This document shows positions 5,504 through 13,136 of a DNA stretch of 13,136 nucleotides, piece after piece. Within the stretch, counting starts at the first letter, position 1, and each line of letters starts with the position of its first letter. Both the position numbers and the translations under genes were made by a program. The DNA comes from Acidobacteriaceae bacterium (GTDB lineage Bacteria; Acidobacteriota; Terriglobia; Terriglobales; Acidobacteriaceae). Location: positions 1 through 13,136 of the forward strand of contig JAOAPG010000157.1 in assembly GCA_025462785.1 (NCBI GenBank). The letters run 5' to 3'. The notes under the pieces were generated by a model. It made no database searches, had not been told where the DNA came from, and saw only the letters and a program-made list of their open reading frames with translations.

Positions 5504-7741
5504 ATGCCCCATTTTGGGAGATCCCTGATTACTCTGGTAACTACTTGGTTCACTTACAAACGATTCATAATGAGGAACTTTGCCGGGAGGAAGCGGCCCC
5601 GGCCACTTTTCGGCATTTGGGCCATGAAAGCGAGCACCATGTCTACGGCAGTTCAGAAGGTGAGGATCCCCGAAGAGCAAAGTTTTTCAGCGGTTCTGCT
5701 GCTCGACAAACCGATTCTGCGAATGATCATGGCGCAGGAGCCGCTTTCCGATGTGCTCAACATGCTTTGCAGAAGTATTGAGCAGCAAGATCCGGGCTTA
5801 CTTTGCTCTGTGCTGCTGCTGGATGCGGATGGAAAAACTCTTCGGCAGGGCGCTGCCCCGAGTTTGCCGAGAGCTTACAGTGAAGCCATTGATGGGGTCC
5901 AGATCGGCCCCGCAGTCGGTTCTTGCGGAACCGCCGCTTTTCTCCGGAAACCTGTCATAGTCTCGGATATTCAGAGCGATTCCCTTTGGGCGGATTATCG
6001 TGATCTAGCGGGAACTCATGGATTACGAGCCTGCTGGTCCATGCCCATGCTTTCGCATGAAGACAAGGTTCTCGGTACATTCGCTATTTACTACAGGGAA
6101 GCTCGCAGTCCTGATACGCAGCAGCTACAGCTTATCGAACGGGCTACCCATCTTGCTGCCATTGCAATCGAACGCGATCGTGCCAAGGCGGATCTACATG
6201 CTGCCGAAACTCGCTACCGCGCGTTGGTGGAGAGGTTGCCAGCGATCACCTACATTGCGGAAGTTGGCGCCGAGGGACCTTGGCATTATGTGAGTCCACA
6301 AATTCAATCTATCCTCGGCTTTTCTCCTGCGGAGTGGGTTGCGGAGCCTACACACTGGCTGACTCGCGTCCACAAGGATGATCAGGAAATCGCCTTGGCA
6401 GCAGAACAAAAGGTTAAGGAAACAGGAGAGATGTACAAGGCTGAATACCGGATGGTTGCTCGCGACGGTACAGTGCTTTGGTTTCGTGATGAAGCGGTGA
6501 TTCTCGATACTCTGGATTCAAAAGTAACACTTATGCAGGGAGTGTTGTACGACATCACGGAACAAAAGCACCTGGAAGAACAGTTTCGGCAGGCACAGAA
6601 GATGGAAGCCGTGGGGCAACTGGCGGGCGGAGTCGCGCACGATTTCAATAATTTATTGATGCTGGTACAGGCTCACAATGACAGCATTCAAAGGAAACTG
6701 TCGCCAGATGATCCGGCGTATGCGGACGCAATCGAAATCCAAAAGGCTGTCGGCAGGGCTGCTTCGTTAACCGCGCAATTACTTGCTTTCAGCCGTAAGC
6801 AGTTCCTGCAGCCGAGGGTTCTGGATTTAGAACCGGTGCTCGCGGAAGTGGGCACGATGCTGTCTCGGCTGCTCGCGGAAAACATTCAGCTGAAAGTTAA
6901 ATGCGTGCCTTCTCTGGCCAAAGTTAAGATCGATCCGGCACAGATTGAGCAGGTCATGTTGAACTTGGCAGTGAATGCGAGAGATGCGATGCCACAGGGA
7001 GGAACGCTGACCGTCGCTGCGGAAAATGCAGACCTAGAACAACGTAAATTGTGGAAGCATGGTTCAATCCCGGCTGGAAAATACGTGAGATTGGCCGTAA
7101 CCGATACCGGGTGCGGAATGGACACAAAGACGCAAGCGCACATTTTCGAGCCCTTCTTCACCACTAAACAACCGGACAAAGGCACTGGGTTGGGATTGTC
7201 GATGGTCTATGGTGTCGTAAAACAGAGCGGCGGCTCCATCGCCGTCTATAGCGAAGTTGGGCGCGGTTCCACCTTTGAAATTTATCTTCCTCAGGTTGAG
7301 GAAGACTCTTGCAAGCATCCTGAGCCTTCATTTCCTGCGAAACCGACTATAGGAACTGAAACTGTATTGCTGGTCGAGGATCAGTCTGGAATTCGCGATA
7401 TGTTGACCGAAGCTTTGAAACGGGCGGGTTACACCATATTACCCGCAGCAGATGGCGAAGAGGCAGTTCGAATGGCGAAAGAATACAAGAGTCCCATTCA
7501 CCTGGTGCTAACGGATTTAATGATGCCGAACATGGGCGGACGGGAACTAGTATCCATCCTGAGTAAGCTTCGGCCCAACGCCAAAGTGTTGTACATGTCT
7601 GGCTATGCGGAGGTTTCAGAGCTGGATATAGAGATGGATGCGCCAATTCTGCAAAAACCATTCTCCTTGAATGCTTTGACCGCGCAAGTACGTAGCATAT
7701 TAGACGGAACTACTCTGAGCGAAACAAATCAAACTGAATAG
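5504..7741 (+). CDS. Soluble hybrid sensor histidine kinase (GAF-PAS-HisKA-HATPase-REC)
   Basis: A 745-residue signal-transduction protein with no clear membrane span. Numbered from the ATG at 5504, the order is: GAF domain about 75-223 (GPAVGSCGTAAF, WSMPMLS, GTFAIYY); PAS with PAC about 236-355 (RYRALVERLPAITYIAEVG, ending GVLYDITEQK); dimerisation domain with the phospho-accepting His379 in GGVAHDFNNLL; HATPase_c about 475-598 (N-box NLAVNARDAM, G1 DTGCGM, F-box FEPFFTTK, G2 GTGLGLSM); and a C-terminal receiver about 618-735 with acidic pocket VED, phospho-acceptor Asp671 in LTDLMMP and Lys718 in QKPF. The start is chosen because GAGGG (5491-5495) lies 8 nt upstream. A TTG at 5489 and ATGs at 5570, 5624 and 5639 are alternatives, and the first ~50 residues look unconserved. 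No separate response regulator is adjacent, so the output partner is unknown. It is divergent from the sigma operon. Confidence 0.9.
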   Translation: MPHFGRSLITLVTTWFTYKRFIMRNFAGRKRPRPLFGIWAMKASTMSTAVQKVRIPEEQSFSAVLLLDKPILRMIMAQEPLSDVLNMLCRSIEQQDPGLLCSVLLLDADGKTLRQGAAPSLPRAYSEAIDGVQIGPAVGSCGTAAFLRKPVIVSDIQSDSLWADYRDLAGTHGLRACWSMPMLSHEDKVLGTFAIYYREARSPDTQQLQLIERATHLAAIAIERDRAKADLHAAETRYRALVERLPAITYIAEVGAEGPWHYVSPQIQSILGFSPAEWVAEPTHWLTRVHKDDQEIALAAEQKVKETGEMYKAEYRMVARDGTVLWFRDEAVILDTLDSKVTLMQGVLYDITEQKHLEEQFRQAQKMEAVGQLAGGVAHDFNNLLMLVQAHNDSIQRKLSPDDPAYADAIEIQKAVGRAASLTAQLLAFSRKQFLQPRVLDLEPVLAEVGTMLSRLLAENIQLKVKCVPSLAKVKIDPAQIEQVMLNLAVNARDAMPQGGTLTVAAENADLEQRKLWKHGSIPAGKYVRLAVTDTGCGMDTKTQAHIFEPFFTTKQPDKGTGLGLSMVYGVVKQSGGSIAVYSEVGRGSTFEIYLPQVEEDSCKHPEPSFPAKPTIGTETVLLVEDQSGIRDMLTEALKRAGYTILPAADGEEAVRMAKEYKSPIHLVLTDLMMPNMGGRELVSILSKLRPNAKVLYMSGYAEVSELDIEMDAPILQKPFSLNALTAQVRSILDGTTLSETNQTE

Positions 7742-7781
7742 CCTCGCTTCAACTACTCTTGCCTGCGATGCACGTCTCGCT

Positions 7782-7810
7782 TTGCTAGCCAGTTACTCTG
7801 CATGTAGAAT
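7782..7810 (+). promoter_or_regulatory. Candidate sigma-70 promoter for the M13 peptidase
   Basis: TTGCTA (7782-7787) and TAGAAT (7805-7810) are separated by exactly 17 nt, matching the -35 and -10 consensus at 4/6 and 5/6 positions. The predicted transcription start is about 30 nt before the ATG. It suggests the peptidase is transcribed independently of the kinase upstream. Confidence 0.5.
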
Positions 7811-7848
7811 CTCGGTCTGCTAAGTTTCTCCCACTTTCTGAGGTGAAT

Positions 7849-9972
7849 ATGCGACGCTGGTTTGCAGTTTGCTTTTGCATGCTACTTCCTTCTGTTTTAG
7901 CTCTTGCTCAAGTAACAAGTCCTAATGCGGCGAAAAATACTCCAGCAGTTACAAAGGAAACCAGCGCAGGAGAATTGCCGAAGCTCGAAAAATTCGAGCC
8001 CTCGCTAGTGGATAAAAGCAAAGATCCCTGCACTGATTTTTATCAATACACCTGCTCCAAATGGATTGCCTCGCATCCCATTCCTTCGGATATGGCGAGC
8101 AATTCCACGGCACACCCATTGTTCCTTTACAACCAGACGATTCTTCGAAACACACTCGAAGCCGCGAGTGCGAATAAAGAGGCGACTGGCAGCGAACGCC
8201 AGATTGGAGACTACTGGCAAAGTTGCATGGACGAATCCGGGCGCAACGCCAACGAGAAATCGTGGCTCCAACCACATCTAGACGAGATTGCTTCTTTTAA
8301 ATCCAAGCGAGACTTGCCCCGCGTGCTGGCGTATTTACACTTGAACTTTCCCGCGGCATGGGAGGGCGATGACAACAGCACGAAGTCTCCAGTGTTTGGA
8401 TTTGGGCCGTCACAAGATTTGAAGGATGCGACACAGATGGTCGCCGGGCTTGACCAGGGTGGTATGGCGCTGCCGTCACTGGATTATTATCTCCGCGATT
8501 CTGACCGGTTCAAAGATTTGCGCGCAAAATATTTGCAACATGTACAGAAGATGTTTGAGTTGGCAGGTGATCCGTCTGATCGCGCAGCTTCCGAATCGAA
8601 GACGGTTACGGAAATAGAGACCGCATTCGCCAGAGCATCCATGGATAACGTCACACGACGCGATCCTGAAAAGATATACAACAAACGAACCTTGCAACAA
8701 CTCAAAAACGCTGTACCTGATTTTGGATGGGACGAATACTTCAGGCTGGTCGGCGCACCGAGCGTTCCTTTTTACATTGTGACTACGCCCGGATTTCTGG
8801 ACGCAGTAGAACAGCAGATCAAGACTCGATCAGAAGAGGATTGGCGGACTTACCTGCGCTGGTGGACGATCCATCGCGCCGCCTCTTATCTTGGCGATGA
8901 TTTCGAAAAAGAAAACTTCGCCTTCTTTGGGACCGCGCTTTCTGGCACTCCGCAGATGCTCCCACGATGGAGGAGATGTGTGGGCTCGGCGGACCGCTAC
9001 TTGGGTGAAGCACTTGGACAAGCTTACGTAAACGTCGCATTTCCACCTGCGAGCAAGGCACGAGCCAATGAATTGGTCAGCAAGATTCGCGAGACACTGG
9101 CGGATGAGATCAAGCAACTGGATTGGATGAACGAAGCGACAAAGAAAGAGGCGCTCATCAAGCAGGATGCTACGTTGCAGAAAATAGGGTATCCCGACAA
9201 GTGGCGTGATTACAGCTCGGTGAAGATCCTTCCCGATAATTATTTGGCGAACATGAATGCGGCGAATGCTTTTGAAGCTCATCGGCAAATTCAAAAGATT
9301 GGCAAACCCGTGGACCGTACAGAATGGGACATGACTCCGCCGACCATCAACGCGTATGAAGATCCGCAGATGAATACCATCAATTTCCCCGCTGGCATTT
9401 TGCAGCGTCCATTTTTCAGTGGAACGACGGATGACGCTTCGAACTTCGGGGCAATTGGGATGATCATGGGACACGAAACGATTCATGGTTTCGATGACCA
9501 AGGACGCAAGTTCGACGAGAAAGGCAACTTGCGCGATTGGTGGACAGCCGAGGACGCGAAGCGCTATGACGAGATAGATAAGTGCATAGTGGACGAATAC
9601 TCGCAGGAGATCCCCGAGTACGGAGTAAAGCAAAACGGAAAACTCACCGCTGGCGAGGATACGGCGGATAACGGGGGAATACATCTGGCGATGCTGGCTC
9701 TTGAAAACATCTATAAAGCGCAAGGAAAGTCGCTTGATCAGCCGGAGCCCGATGGGCTTACAGCGCGCCGGCGGTTTTTCCTTGCTTATAGTTTCAGTTG
9801 GTGTTCCGACGACCGGCCGGAAGCCGCGCGCAATCAGGTCATTACCAACCCGCACTCACTGCCACGCTTCCGCGTGAACCGGCCTTTGTCAAATATGCCG
9901 GAGTTCGATCAAGCATTCGGCTGCAAGAAGGGACAGCCTATGGTTCACGAGCCGCAGTGCAGGGTTTGGTAG
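7849..9972 (+). CDS. Secreted M13 family (neprilysin-like) zinc endopeptidase
   Basis: A 707-residue metallo-endopeptidase that cleaves oligopeptides, probably in the periplasm. An N-terminal signal peptide (hydrophobic to about residue 18, ALA-Q cleavage) precedes the M13 N-domain signature DPCTDFYQYTCSKW. The catalytic domain shows HETIH at 542-546 (two zinc histidines and catalytic Glu) and GEDTADNGG with the third ligand Glu603. Substrate-binding NPHSLPRFRVN, PLSNMPEFDQAFGC and the terminal CRVW typical of neprilysin homologues follow. Length is normal. The ATG at 7849 is preferred over an in-frame GTG at 7843 because GAGG (7840-7843) lies 5 nt upstream of the ATG and overlaps the GTG. 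Divergent points: the usual NAYY/NAFY substrate motif reads NAYE, ENxAD reads EDTAD, and QPPFF reads QRPFF. Catalytic residues are all kept, so it is probably active. Confidence 0.93.
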   Translation: MRRWFAVCFCMLLPSVLALAQVTSPNAAKNTPAVTKETSAGELPKLEKFEPSLVDKSKDPCTDFYQYTCSKWIASHPIPSDMASNSTAHPLFLYNQTILRNTLEAASANKEATGSERQIGDYWQSCMDESGRNANEKSWLQPHLDEIASFKSKRDLPRVLAYLHLNFPAAWEGDDNSTKSPVFGFGPSQDLKDATQMVAGLDQGGMALPSLDYYLRDSDRFKDLRAKYLQHVQKMFELAGDPSDRAASESKTVTEIETAFARASMDNVTRRDPEKIYNKRTLQQLKNAVPDFGWDEYFRLVGAPSVPFYIVTTPGFLDAVEQQIKTRSEEDWRTYLRWWTIHRAASYLGDDFEKENFAFFGTALSGTPQMLPRWRRCVGSADRYLGEALGQAYVNVAFPPASKARANELVSKIRETLADEIKQLDWMNEATKKEALIKQDATLQKIGYPDKWRDYSSVKILPDNYLANMNAANAFEAHRQIQKIGKPVDRTEWDMTPPTINAYEDPQMNTINFPAGILQRPFFSGTTDDASNFGAIGMIMGHETIHGFDDQGRKFDEKGNLRDWWTAEDAKRYDEIDKCIVDEYSQEIPEYGVKQNGKLTAGEDTADNGGIHLAMLALENIYKAQGKSLDQPEPDGLTARRRFFLAYSFSWCSDDRPEAARNQVITNPHSLPRFRVNRPLSNMPEFDQAFGCKKGQPMVHEPQCRVW

Positions 9973-10050
9973 CGCCAAAGACGAGGGGTCGCTGGATAGG
10001 ACTTGCTGGAGCATTTGAGTATGAATGCGAAGCTGCAGCGGCTAACAACC
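9973..10050. other. Convergent spacer between M13 peptidase and glgC
   Basis: Two genes end toward each other here with 78 nt between stops. A bidirectional terminator would be expected, but I see only a short GCTGCAGC palindrome and no stem followed by a T-run in either direction. Confidence 0.5.
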
Positions 10051-11301
10051 TTATTCGCTGGTGAAGTAATCCACGTTCACGGGATTTTCGAACAGGGAAT
10101 AGTCGCGAGTGACGACCGTGATACCACTGTCGGTCACGAAGTATCTCTGGCGGTCGGCTTCGACATCGTAACCGATCGTCGTTCCTTCCGGAACGTGAAC
10201 GTCGCGATCGAGAATGGCATTGCGGATTCGGCAGTGACGTCCGACGTTGACGTGAGAAAAGAGAATACTGGAATCGACCTCGCTATACGAATTCACTCGA
10301 ACATCCGGCGAGAGCACGCTGTTCTTTACGCAACTGCCGGAGACAATGCACCCCGCGGACACGATGGAATCCATGGCTTGTCCAGTTCGTCCTGGTTCGT
10401 TAAAGACGAACTTGGCTGGCGGATACTGCCGCTGGTGAGTGCGGATCGGCCAGTCCGCATCATATAAATTGAACACGGGCGAAACCGAAACGATGTCCAT
10501 GTTCGCTTCGTAATAGGCCTCGAGCGTTCCCACATCGCGCCAGTAGAGTGCTTCTTTCTTGTTTTCATCGACGAAGTCGAAGGAGTACACCCGGTAGTCA
10601 TCGACCATTTTCGGCAAAATATCTTTGCCAAAGTCGTGGCTGGAGTTCGGATCTTCAGCGTCCTTCAGAAGAACTGGGATCAGCACATCTGTGTTGAAGA
10701 TGTAGATGCCCATTGAGGCTGAAACTTTTTCGGGATTGTAAGGTGACCGAAGATCAGTTTCTTTGGGCTTCTCCAAAAAACCAATCACGCGGTTGTCGCG
10801 GTCCACATCGATCACTCCGAAACGATAAACTTCATCAGGATCGATTTGAATAGTCGCGAGCGTCACGTCGGCGCCAGACTCGTTGTGTTGTTTGAGCATC
10901 CTGCCGTAATTCATCTTGTAAATGTGATCGCCGGAGAGGATGAGCACATGCCGGGGCTGTTCGGAGCCAATGGAGTAAATATTCTGATATACCGCGTCTG
11001 CTGTTCCCTGATACCACTGTTCGCTTACTCGCTTCATGGGCGGCAGCACTTCTATAAACTCACCCATTTCATTGCCCATGATGTTCCATCCTTCGCGAAT
11101 GTGGCGGTTCAAGGAGAGAGCTTTGTATTGGGTCAGAATATAAACGCGGCGGAGGTCAGAGTTAATGCAGTTGGACAGCGTGATGTCAATGATGCGGTAA
11201 ATGCCACCGAACGTTACGGCCGGCTTCGCGCGATCACGGGTAAGAGGATAGAGTCGCTCGCCTGCACCTCCAGCTAAGAGAACTCCGAGAGTGTCTTTCA
11301 T
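10051..11301 (-). CDS. glgC: Glucose-1-phosphate adenylyltransferase (ADP-glucose pyrophosphorylase)
   Basis: This enzyme makes ADP-glucose from ATP and glucose-1-phosphate, the first committed and usually allosterically controlled step of bacterial glycogen synthesis. The 416-residue protein has the N-terminal pyrophosphorylase signature LLAGGAGERLYPLT and RAKPAVTFGG (residues 9-33), RIIDITLSNCINS, catalytic Asp125 in SGDHIYKM, YQGTADAVYQN, and glucose-1-phosphate-binding Lys178 in FLEKP. A C-terminal left-handed beta-helix follows (about 310-385: GCIVSGSCVKNSVLSPDV, CRIRNAILDRDV). Length matches the family. The ATG at 11301-11299 starts the conserved MKDTLGVLLAGG; the upstream GGGAG is only 3 nt away, so the ribosome binding site is suboptimal. 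No other glycogen genes lie beside it. Upstream is a dyad-containing divergent region shared with an M23 peptidase gene. Confidence 0.96.
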   Translation of the reverse strand: MKDTLGVLLAGGAGERLYPLTRDRAKPAVTFGGIYRIIDITLSNCINSDLRRVYILTQYKALSLNRHIREGWNIMGNEMGEFIEVLPPMKRVSEQWYQGTADAVYQNIYSIGSEQPRHVLILSGDHIYKMNYGRMLKQHNESGADVTLATIQIDPDEVYRFGVIDVDRDNRVIGFLEKPKETDLRSPYNPEKVSASMGIYIFNTDVLIPVLLKDAEDPNSSHDFGKDILPKMVDDYRVYSFDFVDENKKEALYWRDVGTLEAYYEANMDIVSVSPVFNLYDADWPIRTHQRQYPPAKFVFNEPGRTGQAMDSIVSAGCIVSGSCVKNSVLSPDVRVNSYSEVDSSILFSHVNVGRHCRIRNAILDRDVHVPEGTTIGYDVEADRQRYFVTDSGITVVTRDYSLFENPVNVDYFTSE

Positions 11302-11459
11302 TGGCTCCCGCTATGATGATGTTTTCCAGTGTTGGGATGCGTCCTAAGTTGTCCGAGGCTTTGCTTCCTCAATTGAACCGCAAAAATACTAGCACAGTGG
11401 GACGAAAACGTTTCGCAGATAGTGCTACGCTGGATTAGTTTACGGACTCAACCGAAAAA
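11302..11459. other. Divergent promoter region of glgC and M23 peptidase
   Basis: This 158-bp region separates two divergent starts. Its centre holds a nested dyad (11390-11427). On the minus strand an extended -10-like TGCTAGTAT (11386-11394) could serve glgC; its -35 position would fall on the inner dyad. No clear promoter for the rightward gene was recognised. Confidence 0.5.
11390..11427. promoter_or_regulatory. Nested dyad symmetry, possible LacI-type operator
   Basis: An inner dyad CGAAA-ACG-TTTCG (11403-11415), containing the 8-bp palindrome AAACGTTT (11406-11413), is flanked by outer arms TAGCAC (11390-11395) and GTGCTA (11422-11427) whose centre is the same to within half a base. 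AAACGTTT with a central CG is the typical core of LacI-family operators such as the E. coli PurR box. That a LacI-type regulator binds here is inference only. Confidence 0.45.
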
Positions 11460-12365
11460 ATGAGAATTTTCGCCAGGATATCTCTTTCAACTTTCGCTTT
11501 CATGGGGATGAGTGGCTTTTTTGTGCCTGCAAGAGCCGCCACTCCCCCAACAATTGACTCGACAAAATGGGCGATCCGCTGGCAACCCACAAAATTAGTG
11601 AATGGATCCCCCGTTATGTTTCAAGTCGTGCCTCCCGCTAAACTACAGTCGCTCTCCGCGAAGTGGCTTGAACACGACGTCTTCTTTTCCTTCGATCCGA
11701 AAAGCAAAACCTGGTACGGCATTGGCGGGGTTAGTCTCGAGACCAAGCCAGGTACATATTCTCTGCAACTGAACGGAATCACGGCTCGCGGTAAGGATGT
11801 GGCTTTCGAAAAGAGAATTGCCATAAAGGGCGCAATCTATCCCAGCATTGCGGTCACTGTGGCTAAACAATACACCGAGCCCAGCCCCGAACAGTTGAAG
11901 GAGACCGCAGAGGATAAAGTCGTCAAACAGGAGATTTTTTCCCGGGTTACTGCTGAACGCGAATGGTCGGGGAATTTCCTTCCCCCGGTGAATGCCCGCA
12001 TCTCTGACGTCTTCGGTACCCAACGAAAGTTCAATGGCGCCGTGCAAGGAAGGCATCAGGGGCTCGACTTCGCGGTTCCCACCGGAACGCCGGTTGCTGC
12101 TCTTAATAGTGGGACCGTGGTGCTTGCAAGATTTATGTTTTTCGAGGGCAACTGCGTCGTAATCGATCATGGCCAGGGACTCATGACCTTGTACTTGCAT
12201 TTCTCTGAATTGAAGGTCAAAGAAGGAGATCGTGTAGAACGCGGTCAGGTGATCGGGTTGAGTGGAGGAACCGGGAGGGCATCAGGTCCGCACTTGCACA
12301 TTGCGGTGCGTTGGCAGGGCGTTTACTTGAGTCCGGCGATATTGCTGAGTCTCAAGCTGCCTTAG
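11460..12365 (+). CDS. Secreted M23 (LytM-type) peptidase
   Basis: A 301-residue exported protein of the lysostaphin/LytM family, which typically cuts peptide cross-links in peptidoglycan or acts as a regulator of other cell-wall hydrolases. A signal peptide ends at about ARA-A (residue 26-27). Residues about 35-125 look like a small beta domain of no family I recognise (NGSPVMFQV, KPGTYSLQL). The M23 domain spans about 170-295 with the zinc ligands H199 and D203 (GRHQGLDFAVPTGTPV), H247 (LYLHFSEL) and the H278-x-H280 pair (GPHLHIAV), so catalysis should be intact. No coiled coil is seen. The ATG at 11460 gives a complete signal peptide but has no good Shine-Dalgarno, only an A-rich leader. 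It is divergent from glgC and convergent with the sigma-54 activator. Confidence 0.92.
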   Translation: MRIFARISLSTFAFMGMSGFFVPARAATPPTIDSTKWAIRWQPTKLVNGSPVMFQVVPPAKLQSLSAKWLEHDVFFSFDPKSKTWYGIGGVSLETKPGTYSLQLNGITARGKDVAFEKRIAIKGAIYPSIAVTVAKQYTEPSPEQLKETAEDKVVKQEIFSRVTAEREWSGNFLPPVNARISDVFGTQRKFNGAVQGRHQGLDFAVPTGTPVAALNSGTVVLARFMFFEGNCVVIDHGQGLMTLYLHFSELKVKEGDRVERGQVIGLSGGTGRASGPHLHIAVRWQGVYLSPAILLSLKLP

Positions 12366-12367
12366 GC

Positions 12368-12383
12368 GGCAGTTCGAATTGCC
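12368..12383. repeat. 16-nt near-perfect palindrome between convergent genes
   Basis: GGCAGTTCGAATTGCC begins 3 nt after the M23 stop and lies 16 nt from the stop of the convergent gene. It is self-complementary except for one G-T pair, which would be a G-U wobble in RNA. It could form a short bidirectional hairpin, but no T-run follows on either strand, so calling it a terminator is tentative. Confidence 0.4.
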
Positions 12384-12398
12384 ATCCAGCCAGGAAGC

Positions 12399-13136
12399 TC
12401 AGAGCGCCGAGCCAGACAATCTTTCCTTGCCACTTGAGCCGCTCGTAAAGGGACGCAGCGACTCCTTCATCTCCAAATTCTTAATGAGCCGATGTAGATA
12501 ATTTGGATGAACCCCTAGGATTCGTGCAGCCTCCGTGTAATTCCCACGCGCCTCGTGCATCGCATTGATGATCAATTGCCTTTTGTTTTCCTTGACGGAC
12601 GTGTGATAGCGAGCGGCGGTTATACCGATCGGGGGATCTTTCTCCAGAATAGATTCAGGCAAATCTTCAGGACGCACCGTTTCGGAAAAACCCAAAACCA
12701 GCGCCCGTTCAATTGCGTTCTCCAGTTCCCGCACATTTCCGGGCCAATCGTAGTTCATGAGGCAGGCCATTGCTTCGCGAGAGATTCTCTTAGGCTTTAC
12801 CTGGCAGCGGCTGCTGTATTTAGAAACGAAATATTCGACGAGAGCAGGAATGTCCTCGGGCCTTTCGCGCAGCGCGGGCATCACCATGGACATCACGTTC
12901 AGGCGGTAATAAAGGTCCTGGCGGAAGCCACCATTCTTAATTTCCTGTTCTAAATCTTTGTTAGTGGCTGCGATAAGTCTTATATCGAGTGGGAGGGAAC
13001 GCGTGCCTCCAACCCGTTCGAACTCACGTTCCTGAAGCACCCTGAGAAGTTTCACCTGAACACTAGGTGCGAGCTCGCCAATCTCATCGAGGAAAACGAC
13101 TCCGCCGTTCGCCAATTCGAGCCGACCCTTCTTTTG
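12399..13136 (-). CDS. Sigma-54-dependent transcriptional activator, C-terminal part
   Basis: An NtrC-family enhancer-binding protein that remodels the sigma-54 RNA polymerase complex using ATP. The frame enters at base 13136 reading QKKGRLELANGG and gives 245 residues. Seen: Walker B VVFLDEIGEL, the following QVKLLRVLQEREFERVGG, sensor region RLIAATNKDLEQ, arginine-containing FRQDLYYRLNV, ALRERPEDIPAL, and sensor II WPGNVRELENAIERAL. At the end is a Fis-type helix-turn-helix (ARGNYTEAARILGVHPNYLHRLIKNL). Walker A, the sigma-54-contacting GAFTGA loop and any N-terminal sensor domain lie outside the window, so the signal is unknown; GAFTGA should be only a few codons beyond the edge. The first in-window start-like codon (TTG at 13115) is internal and not the true start. 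The last ~25 residues are a Ser/Gly-rich tail. Confidence 0.95.
   Translation of the reverse strand, partial: QKKGRLELANGGVVFLDEIGELAPSVQVKLLRVLQEREFERVGGTRSLPLDIRLIAATNKDLEQEIKNGGFRQDLYYRLNVMSMVMPALRERPEDIPALVEYFVSKYSSRCQVKPKRISREAMACLMNYDWPGNVRELENAIERALVLGFSETVRPEDLPESILEKDPPIGITAARYHTSVKENKRQLIINAMHEARGNYTEAARILGVHPNYLHRLIKNLEMKESLRPFTSGSSGKERLSGSAL

Noticed and set aside
5309..5781. Open frames overlapping the start of the hybrid kinase on both strands
   Set aside because: They have no ribosome binding site of note or recognisable domain, and they run into the kinase coding region out of frame.
8830..9855. 341-codon open frame antisense to the M13 peptidase gene
   Set aside because: The plus-strand frame encodes a complete peptidase with all family motifs; the antisense translation shows no domain, and its length fits codon bias of the real gene.
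10846..11277. 143-codon plus-strand frame within glgC
   Set aside because: It is antisense to highly conserved GlgC motifs and has no features of its own.
1..13136. CRISPR array, tRNA or rRNA gene, insertion sequence, prophage or attachment site
   Set aside because: No regularly spaced repeats, cloverleaf-like segments, transposase or integrase frames or flanking target-site repeats were seen on reading both strands.

Overview
The window looks like a chromosomal stretch of a soil-type Acidobacteriota (Terriglobia-like) genome or metagenome bin. This is an inference, not a measurement: it rests on moderate GC, on the combination of an ECF sigma/zinc anti-sigma pair with B-box and LiaF-like membrane proteins, on an M13 peptidase, and on the style of the sigma-54 activator's Fis-type tail. 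No phage, transposon, tRNA, rRNA or CRISPR signal was seen. Almost all of the sequence is accounted for by ten genes.

Layout from left to right. At the left edge on the minus strand are the first 15 codons of riboflavin synthase (ribE) and, just upstream, an intact Escherichia coli-type aspartate-semialdehyde dehydrogenase (asd). The asd frame does not close before the window ends. A 181-bp repeat-rich spacer (1182-1362) follows. Next comes a tight minus-strand four-gene operon (5209 down to 1363): an ECF sigma factor, a zinc-binding membrane anti-sigma factor, a B-box/TM2-like/LiaF-TM membrane protein, and a LiaF-TM/DUF4097 beta-repeat protein. The junctions are a 1-nt gap, a 4-nt ATGA overlap and an 8-nt overlap, so the four proteins are very probably made together. 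Divergent from this operon is a soluble GAF-PAS-histidine kinase-receiver hybrid. It is followed, in the same direction but with its own promoter-like sequence, by a secreted M13 (neprilysin-like) zinc endopeptidase. Convergent with the peptidase is glgC (ADP-glucose pyrophosphorylase). A divergent regulatory region with a nested dyad symmetry separates glgC from a secreted M23 (LytM-type) peptidase. At the right edge, convergent with the M23 gene, is the C-terminal half of a sigma-54-dependent activator.

The most interesting unit is the sigma/anti-sigma/LiaF-like operon. Its architecture suggests an envelope-stress circuit: the anti-sigma factor holds the sigma factor at the membrane, and the two downstream proteins (three LiaF-type transmembrane modules between them, one zinc finger, one predicted beta-solenoid) are the candidate sensors or effectors. 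This role is inferred from domain content and gene order. The other genes are core metabolism (lysine/threonine/methionine precursor synthesis, riboflavin, glycogen), envelope or secreted peptidases, and signal transduction.
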